Origin: Candidatus Aminicenantes bacterium UBA2199
GTDB lineage: Bacteria > Acidobacteriota > Aminicenantia > UBA2199
Reading direction: 5' to 3'
Length of the DNA stretch: 64,000 nucleotides
Assembly (NCBI GenBank): GCA_002327965.1
Contig: DCVB01000095.1
Location: 21,838 to 85,837 of the forward strand
Each line of letters begins with the position of its first letter. The first letter of the stretch is position 1. A program made the position numbers and the translations under genes. Shown one piece after another: positions 1 to 8,638 of this stretch. The notes under the pieces were generated by a model, which did no database searches, was not told where the DNA came from, and saw only the letters and a list, made by a program, of their open reading frames with translations.

Positions 1-16
1 CGGCTTCAGCATGGAG

Positions 17-838
17 TCATGCCATCTTGGGGATCACCATGCTCAGCAGACGCATGAAGAAGCTTTTGACCCGCTCGGCCGTCTCGGTCACTTCGCGGTG
101 GCTGAGCGGCTGCCTGGAGATGCCGGCGGCCAGGTTGGTGACGCAGGAGATGCCGGCCACGCGCAGCCCCATGTGGCGGGCGCAGATGGCCTCGGGCACG
201 GTGGACATGCCCACGGCGTCGGCGCCCAGCCCGGCCAGCATGCGCACCTCGGCCGGCGTCTCGTAGGAGGGGCCGCTCAGGGCCAGGTAGACGCCCCGCC
301 TGGGTTCCAGGCCGATCTGCGCCTGAGCGGCGGCGATGAGTTCCTGGAACTCCGGGTCATAGACGGTGCTCATGTCGGGGAAGCGCGGTCCCAGGCGCTC
401 GTCGTTGCCGCCGCGCAGCGGGTTGAGCCCCATGCCGTTGATGTGGTCGCGGATGATCATCAGGTCGCCGGGCCGCAGTTCGTTGCCGATGCCACCGGCG
501 GCATTGGTCAGCAGCAGGCTCGTGATCCCCAACTTGCCCAGGACGCGCACCGGGAAGACCACGTCCTCGATGGCGTGGCCCTCATAATAATGGTAGCGCC
601 CCTGCAAAACCGCCGTGGCGACGCCGCCTACCGTTCCCAGGACCAGGCGCCCGGAGTGGCCGGCGACACTCACCCTCCTGAAGTGGGGGATCTCGCCGAA
701 GGGGATGGCCGCGGCGTCCTGGAGACGGCCGGCGAACTCTCCGAGGCCCGAACCCAGCACCACGCCGACGCGCGGCGCCAGCGCCGACCGCGAGCGGATG
801 AATTCCACCGCTGCCATTATTTTATCGTATGGTTCCAT
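17..838 (-). CDS. punA: Purine nucleoside phosphorylase (trimeric PNP/MTAP family)
   Basis: Predicted cytoplasmic enzyme of 273 aa that splits purine nucleosides with phosphate into base and (deoxy)ribose-1-phosphate. The family signatures are all visible: GSGLG near the N-terminus (phosphate loop), LQGRYHYYEG, TNAAGG, GPSYETPAE followed by GADAVGMSTVPE, and CVTNLAAG near the C-terminus. The start is the ATG at 838, not the longer frame to 889, because AGGAGGCA lies just upstream at 841-848. It has its own promoter and is separated from xdhC by a hairpin region, so it is a separate transcription unit next to the purine hydroxylase operon. Supplying free purine bases to that operon is an inference from context. 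Confidence 0.93.
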   Translation of the reverse strand: MEPYDKIMAAVEFIRSRSALAPRVGVVLGSGLGEFAGRLQDAAAIPFGEIPHFRRVSVAGHSGRLVLGTVGGVATAVLQGRYHYYEGHAIEDVVFPVRVLGKLGITSLLLTNAAGGIGNELRPGDLMIIRDHINGMGLNPLRGGNDERLGPRFPDMSTVYDPEFQELIAAAQAQIGLEPRRGVYLALSGPSYETPAEVRMLAGLGADAVGMSTVPEAICARHMGLRVAGISCVTNLAAGISRQPLSHREVTETAERVKSFFMRLLSMVIPKMA

Positions 839-860
839 CGTGCCTCCTGAGTCCGGCCGA

Positions 861-889
861 AACGTAGCATACGGGCCGGGGATTGTCAA
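861..889 (-). promoter_or_regulatory. Promoter of punA
   Basis: On the minus strand TTGACA (884-889) and TACGTT (861-866) are separated by 17 bp. The predicted start near 854 gives a short leader that still contains the AGGAGG ribosome site. The -35 is perfect and the -10 weak. Confidence 0.55.
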
Positions 890-920
890 AAAGAACCGCG
901 CTTATCAGTGATTCGTGATG

Positions 921-994
921 AGTGATGCGTGATGAGAAAGAATGTCAAAACGAAATCCCATCCGACTCCTCACTCTTTCTCATCACTCATCACT
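921..994. repeat. Inverted heptamer repeat between xdhC and punA
   Basis: Two 21-nt arms (921-941 and 974-994) pair with one mismatch around a 32-nt loop. Each arm is a run of the 7-nt word GTGATGA. It lies after the xdhC stop and before the punA promoter, where a transcription end is expected, but there is no clear U-tract, so terminator function is only possible. Confidence 0.55.
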
Positions 995-1018
995 GAGCAC
1001 TGAAAGTTCGTTCACTCA

Positions 1019-1999
1019 TTACGTCTGCTTCGGCCGGTTCTTCTCCTGGATGATCTCGGCGGCGATGCTGATGGCGATCTCCTCCGGCGTGTGGCTGTGG
1101 ATGGCCAGCCCCACCGGGGCGCGCACCCTGCCCAGGGCCCGGCCGCTGAACCCTTTTTTCTCCAGGCGGGCGAAGATGGCGGCGTTCTTGGCCGGGCTGC
1201 CCAGCAGCCCCAGGTAGCGCAGTTTTTTGCGCAGCAGCTGGCCGAGAACCTTCTCGTCGGCCTGGTGGCCGTAGGTCATGATCACCACGTAGCTCATGTC
1301 CCCCTCCTCCACCAGGCGGCCGACGGAACGGAAGCTGACCACGTGCTTCTCCTGGGCAAAGGCATTGTCTGCCATCGTCGCCAGGTCCTCGCGGTCGTCA
1401 AGGACGCGGACATGGAAATCGAGTCCGGCCATCACCCGCGACAGGGCCAGGCCGACATGGCCGCCGCCGATGATGGTCAGGGTCGGGCGCTGCCCGGTCT
1501 CCTCGCGGTAGGTCCATTCGGCCGCCGAGCGGGCGGTAAAGGCGCCGCCCCCTTTTTTCCCCGGCTGGAACTCCAGCCCGCGCGGCGAAAGCTGCAGCCG
1601 GCCGGGGCGATTGCGCTTCAGGGCGAAGAGGAGCGAATCGACGGCGTCGCCGTCGCCGGCGTTCAGGGGCAGCAGGGCCACCTGCTGCCAGCCGGAGCAG
1701 ATCATGCCGGAGCGCCTGCTGGCGGCGGTTTTTCCGGTCGGGCCCTCATGATGCAGCAGCTTCAGCAAACGCACGCGGCCGCTGCCGCGCGCGAGCAGCG
1801 CGGCCGCCTTGTCCGCCAGGTCTTTTTCCACGGCGCCGCCGCCAATGGTGCCGTGCCGCTCGCCGCGGATCGTCACCGCCATCTTGAAACCCGGCTTGCC
1901 GGGCGACGAACCGCCGCTGGCCACCACCAGCAGCAGCATCAGCGGCTCGCCGGCCCGGATGCCTTCATGGACGAATTCCCAGAAATGGACTTGGTTCAT
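1019..1999 (-). CDS. xdhC: XdhC/CoxI-family molybdenum hydroxylase maturation factor
   Basis: 326 aa. The family binds the molybdenum cofactor and helps insert its terminal sulfido (or seleno) ligand into xanthine dehydrogenase-type enzymes. The N-terminal XdhC/CoxI domain shows SGGSSPGKPG and GTIGGGAVEK. The C-terminal half is a Rossmann domain with a GGGHVG nucleotide loop and a following acidic stretch. The start codon overlaps the mocA stop as ATGA, so the two are translationally coupled. Selenium-type loci often carry yqeB as maturation gene; none is seen here, so XdhC probably serves the hydroxylase encoded upstream at 8635-11190. Substrate hydroxylase is inferred from context. Confidence 0.88.
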   Translation of the reverse strand: MNQVHFWEFVHEGIRAGEPLMLLLVVASGGSSPGKPGFKMAVTIRGERHGTIGGGAVEKDLADKAAALLARGSGRVRLLKLLHHEGPTGKTAASRRSGMICSGWQQVALLPLNAGDGDAVDSLLFALKRNRPGRLQLSPRGLEFQPGKKGGGAFTARSAAEWTYREETGQRPTLTIIGGGHVGLALSRVMAGLDFHVRVLDDREDLATMADNAFAQEKHVVSFRSVGRLVEEGDMSYVVIMTYGHQADEKVLGQLLRKKLRYLGLLGSPAKNAAIFARLEKKGFSGRALGRVRAPVGLAIHSHTPEEIAISIAAEIIQEKNRPKQT

Positions 2000-2589
2000 T
2001 GATCTCTCCTGGCGCGCAGGGCGGCGTCGATCCGCTCCCGGTCGGCCGGCGTGTCCAGGTCGGCCAGGACGCCGGGATCGTCGACCTCGACGACGACGCT
2101 GCCGCGACGGCGGATGATGTTCCCCAGGTTGGAGCCCGGGGGCTCGGCGATGATGTCGGGAATGAGCGTGGCCGGCAGCAGGACCGGGTGGCCCCGGCGT
2201 CCCGCGCAGGCGGGAACGACGATGTCGGCGTCATGTCCCGCATCCAGCAGCCGGCGCAGGACGGCGGTTCGCACCAGCGGCATGTCGCCGGGAAGGAGAA
2301 AGAAGCGCGGGGCCCGCACCCGGCGCGCCCCGGCCTGCACCGATGAAAGCATGCCGGTGGCGAAATCCTTGTTCACGACCAGCTCGACGCCCTGCAGGCC
2401 GGCGACCAGTTCTTCGACCTGATCGGCCCCGGAGCCGGCCACGACGATCACGCGCGAACAGACGGCGGCCAGGGACTCCAGTGCCCACAGCAGCAGGGGC
2501 CTGCCGCCGACTCGCGCCGTCATCTTGAACACCCCGGCGCGGCAGGAGCAGCCGCCGGCCAGCAGCACGCCGTCAACCGCGGCGCCCAT
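1996..2589 (-). CDS. mocA: MocA/YgfJ-like molybdenum cofactor nucleotidyltransferase
   Basis: 197 aa. The MobA-like family transfers CMP (MocA) or GMP (MobA) to molybdopterin; the MocA/YgfJ branch accompanies xanthine dehydrogenases. The N-terminal LAGG-x-S-x-R-x-G-xx-K nucleotide loop, the GDMPLV metal motif, GRRGHPVLL and a C-terminal D-x-DTP motif are all present. The longer frame reading to 3057 is out-of-frame hydantoinase sequence; the start is the ATG at 2589, inside the last 17 bp of the hydantoinase gene. The stop overlaps the xdhC start. It is therefore the middle gene of a tightly coupled hyuA-mocA-xdhC unit. MocA rather than MobA is chosen from context and family resemblance. Confidence 0.87.
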   Translation of the reverse strand: MGAAVDGVLLAGGCSCRAGVFKMTARVGGRPLLLWALESLAAVCSRVIVVAGSGADQVEELVAGLQGVELVVNKDFATGMLSSVQAGARRVRAPRFFLLPGDMPLVRTAVLRRLLDAGHDADIVVPACAGRRGHPVLLPATLIPDIIAEPPGSNLGNIIRRRGSVVVEVDDPGVLADLDTPADRERIDAALRARRDQ

Positions 2590-3973
2590 TGTCGCCCTGC
2601 GCCCGGTCGTTTCCCAACCAGGCACCGCGGCCCGCCTCGGCCTCGATCCGGCCGTCGGCGAACACCGTTTCGCCGCGGCTGAAAACCCAAGCCGGCGCGC
2701 CGACGAGCTCAAGCCCCTCGTAAATGGCGTGGTCGCAGCGCTGCCACTGCCGGGCGGCGGCCACCGTCCATTTTCTGTCGCGATCCCACACCACCAGGTC
2801 GGCGTCGCTCCCGGGGCGGATCGTTCCCTTGCGCGGATAGAGGCCGAACAGCTTCGCCGGGCGCGTCGCGACCAGGTCGACGAAGCGCGCCGGGCTGATC
2901 CCGCCGCTGCGGACGCCGAAGGTATGGAGCAGCGGCAAGCGGTACTCGATGCCGCCGGTGCCGCCGGGAACCCGGGTGAAATCGTCACCGGCATGGCGCC
3001 GCTTGTCGGCAAGGAGGAACGGGCAATGGTCGGTGCCGATCGTCTGCACCAGCCCACTGGCCAGCGCCTGCCACAGGGCCTGACGATGCTCCCCGCTCCT
3101 CAGCGGCGGGCTCATGACCGCGGCCGCCGCCGCGTCGCCTTCGGTTGCGTACAGGCTTTCATCCAGGAGCAGGTACTGCGGGCAGGTCTCGGCGATCGCC
3201 GTCTGCCCGGCTTGGCGGGCGGCGGCGACGGCGTCGATCCCCTGGCGCGTCGACACGTGCACGATGTAAAGCGGCACCCCGGCCAGTTGCGCCATCAGCA
3301 GGGCCCGGCGGATCGCGTCGCCCTCCACCTCGGGCGGCCGCGCCAGCGCATGATGGGCGACCGATGTCTTTCCCCCGGCCAGCAGCGTTTTCTGCAGGTA
3401 GGAGACCATGTCGCCCGCCTCGGCATGGACCAGGGTCAGGAACTTTAACTTGCGGGCGGCATCGAGGACGGCAAGGAACTCCCGATCCTCCAGGCCGATG
3501 GTCTCCTTGTAAGCCAGGTAAGCCTTGACCGAGACGATCCCCTGGCGGCGGCAGGCTTGCAGCTCGGAAAGCGTCCGCTCCCCCCAGGCGGTTACGCTCA
3601 TGTGCAAAAGGTAATCGCAAACCGACCCTCGCGCCGCATCCTTCCTGGCCGCCAAGGCGGCGGACAGGGACTCGTGGCGGCCCGGTGTGACAAAATCGAT
3701 GATCGTGGTCGTGCCGCCGGCCAGGGCGGCGCGGGTGCCCGAGGCGAAATCGTCGCTGGAGGTGCCGTTGGCCGTCTCCAGCCCGAAGTGGACGTGGGGG
3801 TCGACTCCGCCGGGAAAAACCTCGCAACCCGAGGCGTCGATGACGCGGTCGGCGGCGGCTGGAGCGGCGAGGCCCTCCCCCACCGCGGCGATGGTTTCCC
3901 CCTCGACCAGGATATCGCCCCGGAAAGAGCGGCCGTCGGAGACGATCGTCCCGTTGCGGACCAGGGTCCTCAT
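2573..3973 (-). CDS. hyuA: Dihydropyrimidinase/D-hydantoinase-family cyclic amidohydrolase
   Basis: 466 aa, normal family length. It is a binuclear metal amidohydrolase that opens cyclic diamides such as dihydropyrimidines, hydantoins or allantoin-like rings. Visible ligands: H60 and H62 in GGVDPHVHFG, the carboxylated lysine candidate K150 in SVKAYLAYK, HAEAGD, HHALARP, HVST and the DHCPF metal motif. One base separates its ATG from the stop of the upstream PLP enzyme, and it overlaps mocA downstream. A hydantoinase (ygeZ/hyuA) is a known companion of xdh, ssnA and mocA in selenium-dependent hydroxylase loci. The exact ring substrate cannot be told from sequence. Confidence 0.9.
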   Translation of the reverse strand: MRTLVRNGTIVSDGRSFRGDILVEGETIAAVGEGLAAPAAADRVIDASGCEVFPGGVDPHVHFGLETANGTSSDDFASGTRAALAGGTTTIIDFVTPGRHESLSAALAARKDAARGSVCDYLLHMSVTAWGERTLSELQACRRQGIVSVKAYLAYKETIGLEDREFLAVLDAARKLKFLTLVHAEAGDMVSYLQKTLLAGGKTSVAHHALARPPEVEGDAIRRALLMAQLAGVPLYIVHVSTRQGIDAVAAARQAGQTAIAETCPQYLLLDESLYATEGDAAAAAVMSPPLRSGEHRQALWQALASGLVQTIGTDHCPFLLADKRRHAGDDFTRVPGGTGGIEYRLPLLHTFGVRSGGISPARFVDLVATRPAKLFGLYPRKGTIRPGSDADLVVWDRDRKWTVAAARQWQRCDHAIYEGLELVGAPAWVFSRGETVFADGRIEAEAGRGAWLGNDRAQGDNGRRG

Positions 3974-3974
3974 C

Positions 3975-5456
3975 TCAGGACAAGGCCTTCAGCAGGCCCG
4001 TGCGCTCGTTGAATTCGGCGATCATCTCGTCCCAGCGCCCGACCTGGCTGAAGATGCGCGGCCAGATCTCCCGGTCGTGCCAGAGCTGGTTGAGGTCGGC
4101 GATCTCCTTGGCCTGCTGCTCCACCCAGGTGAAGTACTTCAGGTTGTGGATGGCCTTGCGGTCGCTGTAGGTCAGCTCCTTGAAGAAATCCTCTCCCTGC
4201 CCCCAGAGACAGCGCTCCAGGTCGCAGCTTGCCTGCAGCGCGGTATACTCGCCGCGCTCGTCATGAAGCTCCCGCAGCCGTGAAGCATAGAGGTCGGAAG
4301 AATCGGTGGCCAGAGTGACCAGCACGTCGTCGCCGGTCATCTCGAAATGCTTGGCCGTCTTGATGGCCGCCAGGACGTTGGCGATCGAGGAGATGCCCAG
4401 CAGCGGCAGGCCGTCGACCTGCTCCTCCGCCAGGCCCAGTTCCAGAAGGCGCCGGCGCCCGGCCGGCTCGTTGAACAGGCGCAAGAGGCGCATGCAGTCC
4501 TCGTCGTCGATGGCGGCCACGGCGTCGGTATTGCGCACGTTGTGGATCCAGGGCACGTGCTTGTCGCCGATGCCTTCGATGCGGTGGCCGCCGAAGCCGT
4601 TGTGCAGCAGCGTCGGGCACTGCTGCGCCTCGGAAGCCACCACCTTGAGCGCCGGGTGGCTCAGGCGCAGGGCGTCACCGGCGGCGATGGTGCCGGCCGA
4701 GCCGGTGGCCGAAACAAAGGCGGCCAGGACCGAGCCGGGGCCGGCCAGCCGGTTGAAGATCTCCTCGATCGCGGCGGCGGTATTGGTGTGGTGCCACACG
4801 GCGTTGCCGAACTCGTCGAACTGGTTGAAAATGACGCAATCGGGCCGCGTCTTGCGGATCTCCCAGCATTTGTCGTAGATCTCCTTGACGTTGGACTCGC
4901 AGCCCGGGGTGGCGATGACCTCGGCGCCGATCTCCCGCAGCCAGTCGAAGCGCTCGCGGCTCATCAGCTCGGGCAGGATGGCGACGGCGGTGCAGCCCAT
5001 GAGGTACGAGTCGAAGGCGCCGCCGCGGCAGTAGTTGCCGGTCGAGGGCCAGACCGCCTTGTGGAAGGTTGGGTCGAAGCGGCCGCTGACCAATACCGGC
5101 GCCAGGCAGCCGTAGGCGGCGCCGACCTTGTGCGCCCCGGTGGGGAACCACTTGCCGACCAGCAGCACGATGCGCGCCTTGACTCCGGTTAGCAACGGCG
5201 GCAGTTCCAGGAAGTTGGCGCCGCCGAACAGGCCGCCCTTTTCCCGGGGCTCGTTCTTCCAGGTGATGCGGAACAGGTTGAGCGGGTGCAGGTCCCAGAG
5301 GCCGATGCCGCGCAGCCTGTCCTTGATCCGGGCCGGGATCCTCTCCGGATCGCGCTGCTCTGCGAAGGTGGGCAGGATGATGTTCTTCTCGCGGAAGCGG
5401 GCGACGGTCTTTTCCAGCACGGCCGGATCGACGACGCGGTCGATGATGGGGATCAT
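3975..5456 (-). CDS. Fold-type II PLP-dependent enzyme (tryptophan synthase beta/YgeX-like)
   Basis: 493 aa. The protein has the beta-family PLP fold: K110 in PTGAHKVGAAYG is the likely Schiff-base lysine, STGNYCRGGA resembles the phosphate/substrate loop of cysteine-synthase relatives, and SATGSAGTIAAG is a glycine-rich phosphate loop. The start is the ATG at 5456 with AAAGGAG upstream. It is the promoter-proximal gene of a unit running into the hydantoinase, mocA and xdhC. In enterobacterial and clostridial loci of this type the corresponding PLP enzyme is YgeX (2,3-diaminopropionate ammonia-lyase), but this protein is about 95 residues longer, so the same reaction is not assured. It probably acts as a lyase or deaminase on a ring-opening product. 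Confidence 0.72.
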   Translation of the reverse strand: MIPIIDRVVDPAVLEKTVARFREKNIILPTFAEQRDPERIPARIKDRLRGIGLWDLHPLNLFRITWKNEPREKGGLFGGANFLELPPLLTGVKARIVLLVGKWFPTGAHKVGAAYGCLAPVLVSGRFDPTFHKAVWPSTGNYCRGGAFDSYLMGCTAVAILPELMSRERFDWLREIGAEVIATPGCESNVKEIYDKCWEIRKTRPDCVIFNQFDEFGNAVWHHTNTAAAIEEIFNRLAGPGSVLAAFVSATGSAGTIAAGDALRLSHPALKVVASEAQQCPTLLHNGFGGHRIEGIGDKHVPWIHNVRNTDAVAAIDDEDCMRLLRLFNEPAGRRRLLELGLAEEQVDGLPLLGISSIANVLAAIKTAKHFEMTGDDVLVTLATDSSDLYASRLRELHDERGEYTALQASCDLERCLWGQGEDFFKELTYSDRKAIHNLKYFTWVEQQAKEIADLNQLWHDREIWPRIFSQVGRWDEMIAEFNERTGLLKALS

Positions 5457-5480
5457 AAGAGCTCCTTTTTGCGCGAGGAT

Positions 5481-5509
5481 ATTTTCCTCTTTCATGCCGG
5501 GGGTGTCAA
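5481..5509 (-). promoter_or_regulatory. Promoter of the PLP enzyme-hyuA-mocA-xdhC operon
   Basis: Minus strand TTGACA (5504-5509), 17-bp spacer, GAAAAT (5481-5486). Transcription would start near 5474, giving an 18-nt leader that contains the AAAGGAG site. The -35 is perfect; the -10 matches consensus at four of six positions. Confidence 0.6.
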
Positions 5510-5517
5510 GGGTCAGG

Positions 5518-5690
5518 GAGAGGAACTCAGTGTAGGGTGTAAGGCGTAAGGTGTAAGGAAAGAGAAGAAACTGATCCAACTCAGTACTCCTTTTTAAAAA
5601 GCATGGTGGCGCTTTTAAAAAAACGCCGATGATCGATAGTATGCCTTATTCTTCCCCTGTGCCTTACGCCCTGCGCCCTGCGCCGAGCCC
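5518..5690. repeat. Intergenic word repeats and short hairpins
   Basis: The 264-bp gap between the divergent PLP enzyme and nucleoside kinase genes contains runs of the 7-nt word GTAAGGC/GTAAGGT (about 5528-5558) and an inverted, diverged counterpart (about 5660-5685). Between them are A/T-rich palindromes including a TTTTTAAAAA core and an imperfect GGCG...CGCC stem. No ORF or RNA gene is apparent. Confidence 0.6.
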
Positions 5691-5709
5691 CTTGTTCGGT
5701 TCAATATGG

Positions 5710-5715
5710 TATAAT
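5710..5715 (+). promoter_or_regulatory. Perfect -10 box 5 bp before the nucleoside kinase ATG
   Basis: TATAAT ends five bases before the ATG at 5721, and no Shine-Dalgarno is visible. If used, the transcript would start at or next to the start codon (leaderless). No good -35 lies 16-18 bp upstream, so this rests on the -10 and its position. Confidence 0.45.
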
Positions 5716-5720
5716 TAATC

Positions 5721-7367
5721 ATGGGTAAAATCACTCTAACCTACCCCGACGGCAACACGATCACCGCGCCCCCCGGCAAGAACCTGTTCGAGCTGAGCCG
5801 CGGCGCCAGCGGCCTGGTGCTGGCCGCGCGGCTCGACGGCGACCTGGTGCCGCTGGACGTCGTCCCGGAGCGGGATGCCCGCCTGGAATGGGTGACCTAC
5901 GGCGAGAAGGCCGGCGTGGAGGCCTACCAGCGCAGCGCCTCCTTCATCCTGAACATGGCCGTCTCCGAGCTGTTCCGCAACACGCGCCTGGTCATCGGCC
6001 ACTCGATCTCCTTCGGCTTCTACTACGACTTCGCCTGCGGCATCCCCGTCACCCAGGAGCTGCTCAACGAGATCAGCGCCCGCATGCGCGAGATCTGCGC
6101 CCGCGACCTGCCGTTCCGCCGCCGCCGGCTGCCGCGGCGGCAGGCCGTCGACTTTTTCGCCGGCCGCGCCATGAGCGACAGCCGGCGCCTGGCCGAGCAC
6201 TTCCCGGGCGAAACGCTCCAGGTCTACGAGTGCGGCAATTTCGCCAACCTGGAGATCTATCCGCTGGCCTTTTCCACCGGCGCCGTTTCGCGCTTCGAGC
6301 TGAAGTCCTACAGCCCGGGCTTCGTCATGCTTTTCCCCGAACCCGATGACTTCACGGTCAACAGCCACATCGGCAAGACGCGCAAGCTTTTCCAGATCTA
6401 CCAGGAGAGCAAGGAGTGGGGGAACATCCTCGGCGTCAGCGACGTCGGGCGCCTGGACCAGATCATCGCCCGCGACAACATCTCGGAGATCATCAAGGTG
6501 GCCGAGGCTCTGCACGAGAAAAAGATCGCGCGCATCGCCGACGCCATCACCGAGCAGCGCGACGACCTGCGCCTGGCGCTGGTCACCGGCCCGTCGGCCG
6601 CCGGCAAGACCACCTTCTGCAAGCGCCTGTCGGCCCAGCTGCAGGTCAACGGCATCCGGCCGCTGGCCCTTTCCATGGACAACTACTTCGTCGACCGCGA
6701 GGCCTGCCCTCGCGACGAGAGCGGCGAGTACGACTTCGAGGCCGTGGAGGCGCTCGATCTCGACCTCTTCAACCGCCACCTTTCCGACCTGCTGGAGGGG
6801 CGTGAAGTGCCCGTTCCCCGGTTCGATTTCGAGACGGGGCGCCGCGCCCCGGACCACCGCCTCACCTGGCTCGAGGACGACCAGGTGCTGCTGGTCGAGG
6901 GCATCCACGCCCTCAACCCGCGCATCAGCGCCGCGGTCGACGAGCAAACCAAGTTCCGCATCTACATTTCGGCGCTGACGCAGCTGACCATCAACGACCA
7001 CAGCCGCATCTCGACCACCGACACGCGCATGCTGCGGCGCATGGTCCGCGACAACCGCTACCGCAACTACAGCGCCGCCGAAACCCTGAAGCGCTTTCCC
7101 TCGGTCATCCGCGGCGAGCGGCGCAATACCTATCCTTTCCAGGAGAACGCCGACGTGATGTTCAATTCGGCACTGGTTTACGAATTGGCGGTGCTGCGCG
7201 ACCTGGCCGTGCCGCTGCTGGAGGCCATCCCGCGCGACGACGAGGCCTATCCCGAGGCGCAGCGGCTGAGAAACTTCCTGCGGCTCTTCCGGCCGGTGGC
7301 CGCCGACGAGGTTCCCCCGACCTCGATCCTGCGCGAGTTCATCGGCGGCTCCAGCTTCCGCTACTGA
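5721..7367 (+). CDS. TGS-domain nucleoside (uridine-type) kinase
   Basis: 548 aa. The domain order is an N-terminal TGS domain (about 1-65), a threonyl-tRNA synthetase-like second additional domain (about 70-220, without the synthetase core), and a C-terminal uridine kinase/phosphoribulokinase P-loop domain. The Walker A motif GPSAAGKTT lies at 290-298, followed by DNYFVDR and a DYDFEAVEALD-like segment typical of uridine kinases. Proteins with this architecture are annotated as uridine kinases, though the nucleoside is not certain. It is convergent with ssnA; the two 3' ends overlap by 7 bp. It sits inside the purine locus on the opposite strand, so a shared role in nucleoside metabolism is plausible but not shown. 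Confidence 0.85.
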   Translation: MGKITLTYPDGNTITAPPGKNLFELSRGASGLVLAARLDGDLVPLDVVPERDARLEWVTYGEKAGVEAYQRSASFILNMAVSELFRNTRLVIGHSISFGFYYDFACGIPVTQELLNEISARMREICARDLPFRRRRLPRRQAVDFFAGRAMSDSRRLAEHFPGETLQVYECGNFANLEIYPLAFSTGAVSRFELKSYSPGFVMLFPEPDDFTVNSHIGKTRKLFQIYQESKEWGNILGVSDVGRLDQIIARDNISEIIKVAEALHEKKIARIADAITEQRDDLRLALVTGPSAAGKTTFCKRLSAQLQVNGIRPLALSMDNYFVDREACPRDESGEYDFEAVEALDLDLFNRHLSDLLEGREVPVPRFDFETGRRAPDHRLTWLEDDQVLLVEGIHALNPRISAAVDEQTKFRIYISALTQLTINDHSRISTTDTRMLRRMVRDNRYRNYSAAETLKRFPSVIRGERRNTYPFQENADVMFNSALVYELAVLRDLAVPLLEAIPRDDEAYPEAQRLRNFLRLFRPVAADEVPPTSILREFIGGSSFRY

Positions 7368-8638
7368 GCCAGCCGCTTCCAGAGCCGCTCGGCGCCGGCG
7401 CGGGTCAGCGCCAGCACCTCCGCCTCGTTGACGGTCAGCAGGCGGCGGTTCTCCACGATCAGCCGGCCGCGGGCGATGACGCTGTCGACGTGGCAGGCGC
7501 TCATGCCGTAAAACAGGTGACTGAGGAAATTCCCTTCGTTCAGCGGCGTGGGCGCGGGGTAGTCCAGCACGACCAGGTTGTTCTCGCCGTCGCCGGCGAA
7601 GCCGTTCTCGGACAGGTAGTCGTGGACGCGGCGCAGGCGCGAATAGATCTCGGCCAGGTCGGCCCGCTCGGGGTCAATACCGCTGAAATAGGCCGCCTGG
7701 GCCGAGCGCAGCATGTCGGAGTGCATGCCGTCGGTGCCCAGCATGACGCGGCTGCTCAAACCGTCGGCGCGGAACAGGCCGACGCGGTTGTTCAGGTTGC
7801 TTTCCATGTTTTCCGCCACCCAGGCCGGCGAACCCTTGAGAATGGCCCGCTCCTCCCTGTCCAGGTGCAGGCCGTGGACCAGGATGGTGCGGGAGAAATC
7901 GAGGACGCCGGCCTCATGGAAGCGCTCGACCACCCGGCAGCCGTAGTGGGCGTAAGTCGTCTCCTGGTCGATGGCGTCCTCGGCGGCGTGCACGTGGAGG
8001 CCCGACATGTATTTGCGGGCCAGGGCGACGGCCCGGGTCAGCAGCTCGTTGCCGACGGTGAACGAGGCGTGCAGCCCCACCAGGCAGGGCTTGCCGGCGG
8101 CCAGGCGGTTGCCGGTCTCGGCCAGCCCTTTTTCGCTGGCGGCAACGCCGTCGCGGTCCGAAAGCTCCAGGCAGGGCAGCACGCCGATCCCCACCTCGGC
8201 GAAGGCGCCGGCGATGGCGTCCAGCGAGCCCTCGACGGCATTGGGCGAGGAGTGGTGGTCGATGACGTAGGTCACGCCGCAGCGGGCGCACTGCAACGCC
8301 GTGGCCAGGGCCGACAGCAGGACCAGCTCGGGATCGAGGGCGCGGTCCAGCTTCCACCAGACGTATTCCAGCTTCTGGGCGAAGTCGGCGGGTAGTTTCA
8401 CCGGCGGCGGCATGCCCCGGGAAAGGGCCGAATAGGCATGGTGGTGGCCGCAGGCGAAGGAGCGCGTGACCAGCTTGCCGCGGCAGTCCAGCACCCTGTC
8501 GCCCGGACCGGGATCCGCGGGGACCTCGCTGACGAATTCCAGTGCGCCGTCGTCGCCCGTTTCCAGGCGCAGGTGGCCGTGGGAGAATTTCAGCGTCCGC
8601 CAGTCGACGTAGGTCGCGTCGCGCAAATAAAGGCTCAT
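7361..8638 (-). CDS. ssnA: SsnA-like amidohydrolase of selenium-type purine loci
   Basis: 425 aa, amidohydrolase superfamily of the TrzN/guanine deaminase type. Metal and active-site motifs are visible: CGHHHAYSALSRG, the segment VWWKLDRALD, VIDHHSSPNA, HAAEDAIDQ and GTDGMHSDM. The resemblance to E. coli SsnA across LSRG, WW-x-LDRALD and IDHH-x-SP is clear by eye. The start is the ATG at 8638 with GGGAGAGAT upstream; it overlaps the stop of the upstream hydroxylase gene as ATGA, so the two are translationally coupled. SsnA proteins are markers of selenium-dependent molybdenum hydroxylase loci. Their own reaction is not established; a deaminase or aminohydrolase acting on purine-derived rings is the family expectation. 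Confidence 0.88.
   Translation of the reverse strand: MSLYLRDATYVDWRTLKFSHGHLRLETGDDGALEFVSEVPADPGPGDRVLDCRGKLVTRSFACGHHHAYSALSRGMPPPVKLPADFAQKLEYVWWKLDRALDPELVLLSALATALQCARCGVTYVIDHHSSPNAVEGSLDAIAGAFAEVGIGVLPCLELSDRDGVAASEKGLAETGNRLAAGKPCLVGLHASFTVGNELLTRAVALARKYMSGLHVHAAEDAIDQETTYAHYGCRVVERFHEAGVLDFSRTILVHGLHLDREERAILKGSPAWVAENMESNLNNRVGLFRADGLSSRVMLGTDGMHSDMLRSAQAAYFSGIDPERADLAEIYSRLRRVHDYLSENGFAGDGENNLVVLDYPAPTPLNEGNFLSHLFYGMSACHVDSVIARGRLIVENRRLLTVNEAEVLALTRAGAERLWKRLAQ

Noticed and set aside
1996..3057. 353-codon frame as a large MocA protein
   Set aside because: The first 156 codons are an out-of-frame reading of the hydantoinase gene; the nucleotide-loop domain starts at the ATG at 2589.
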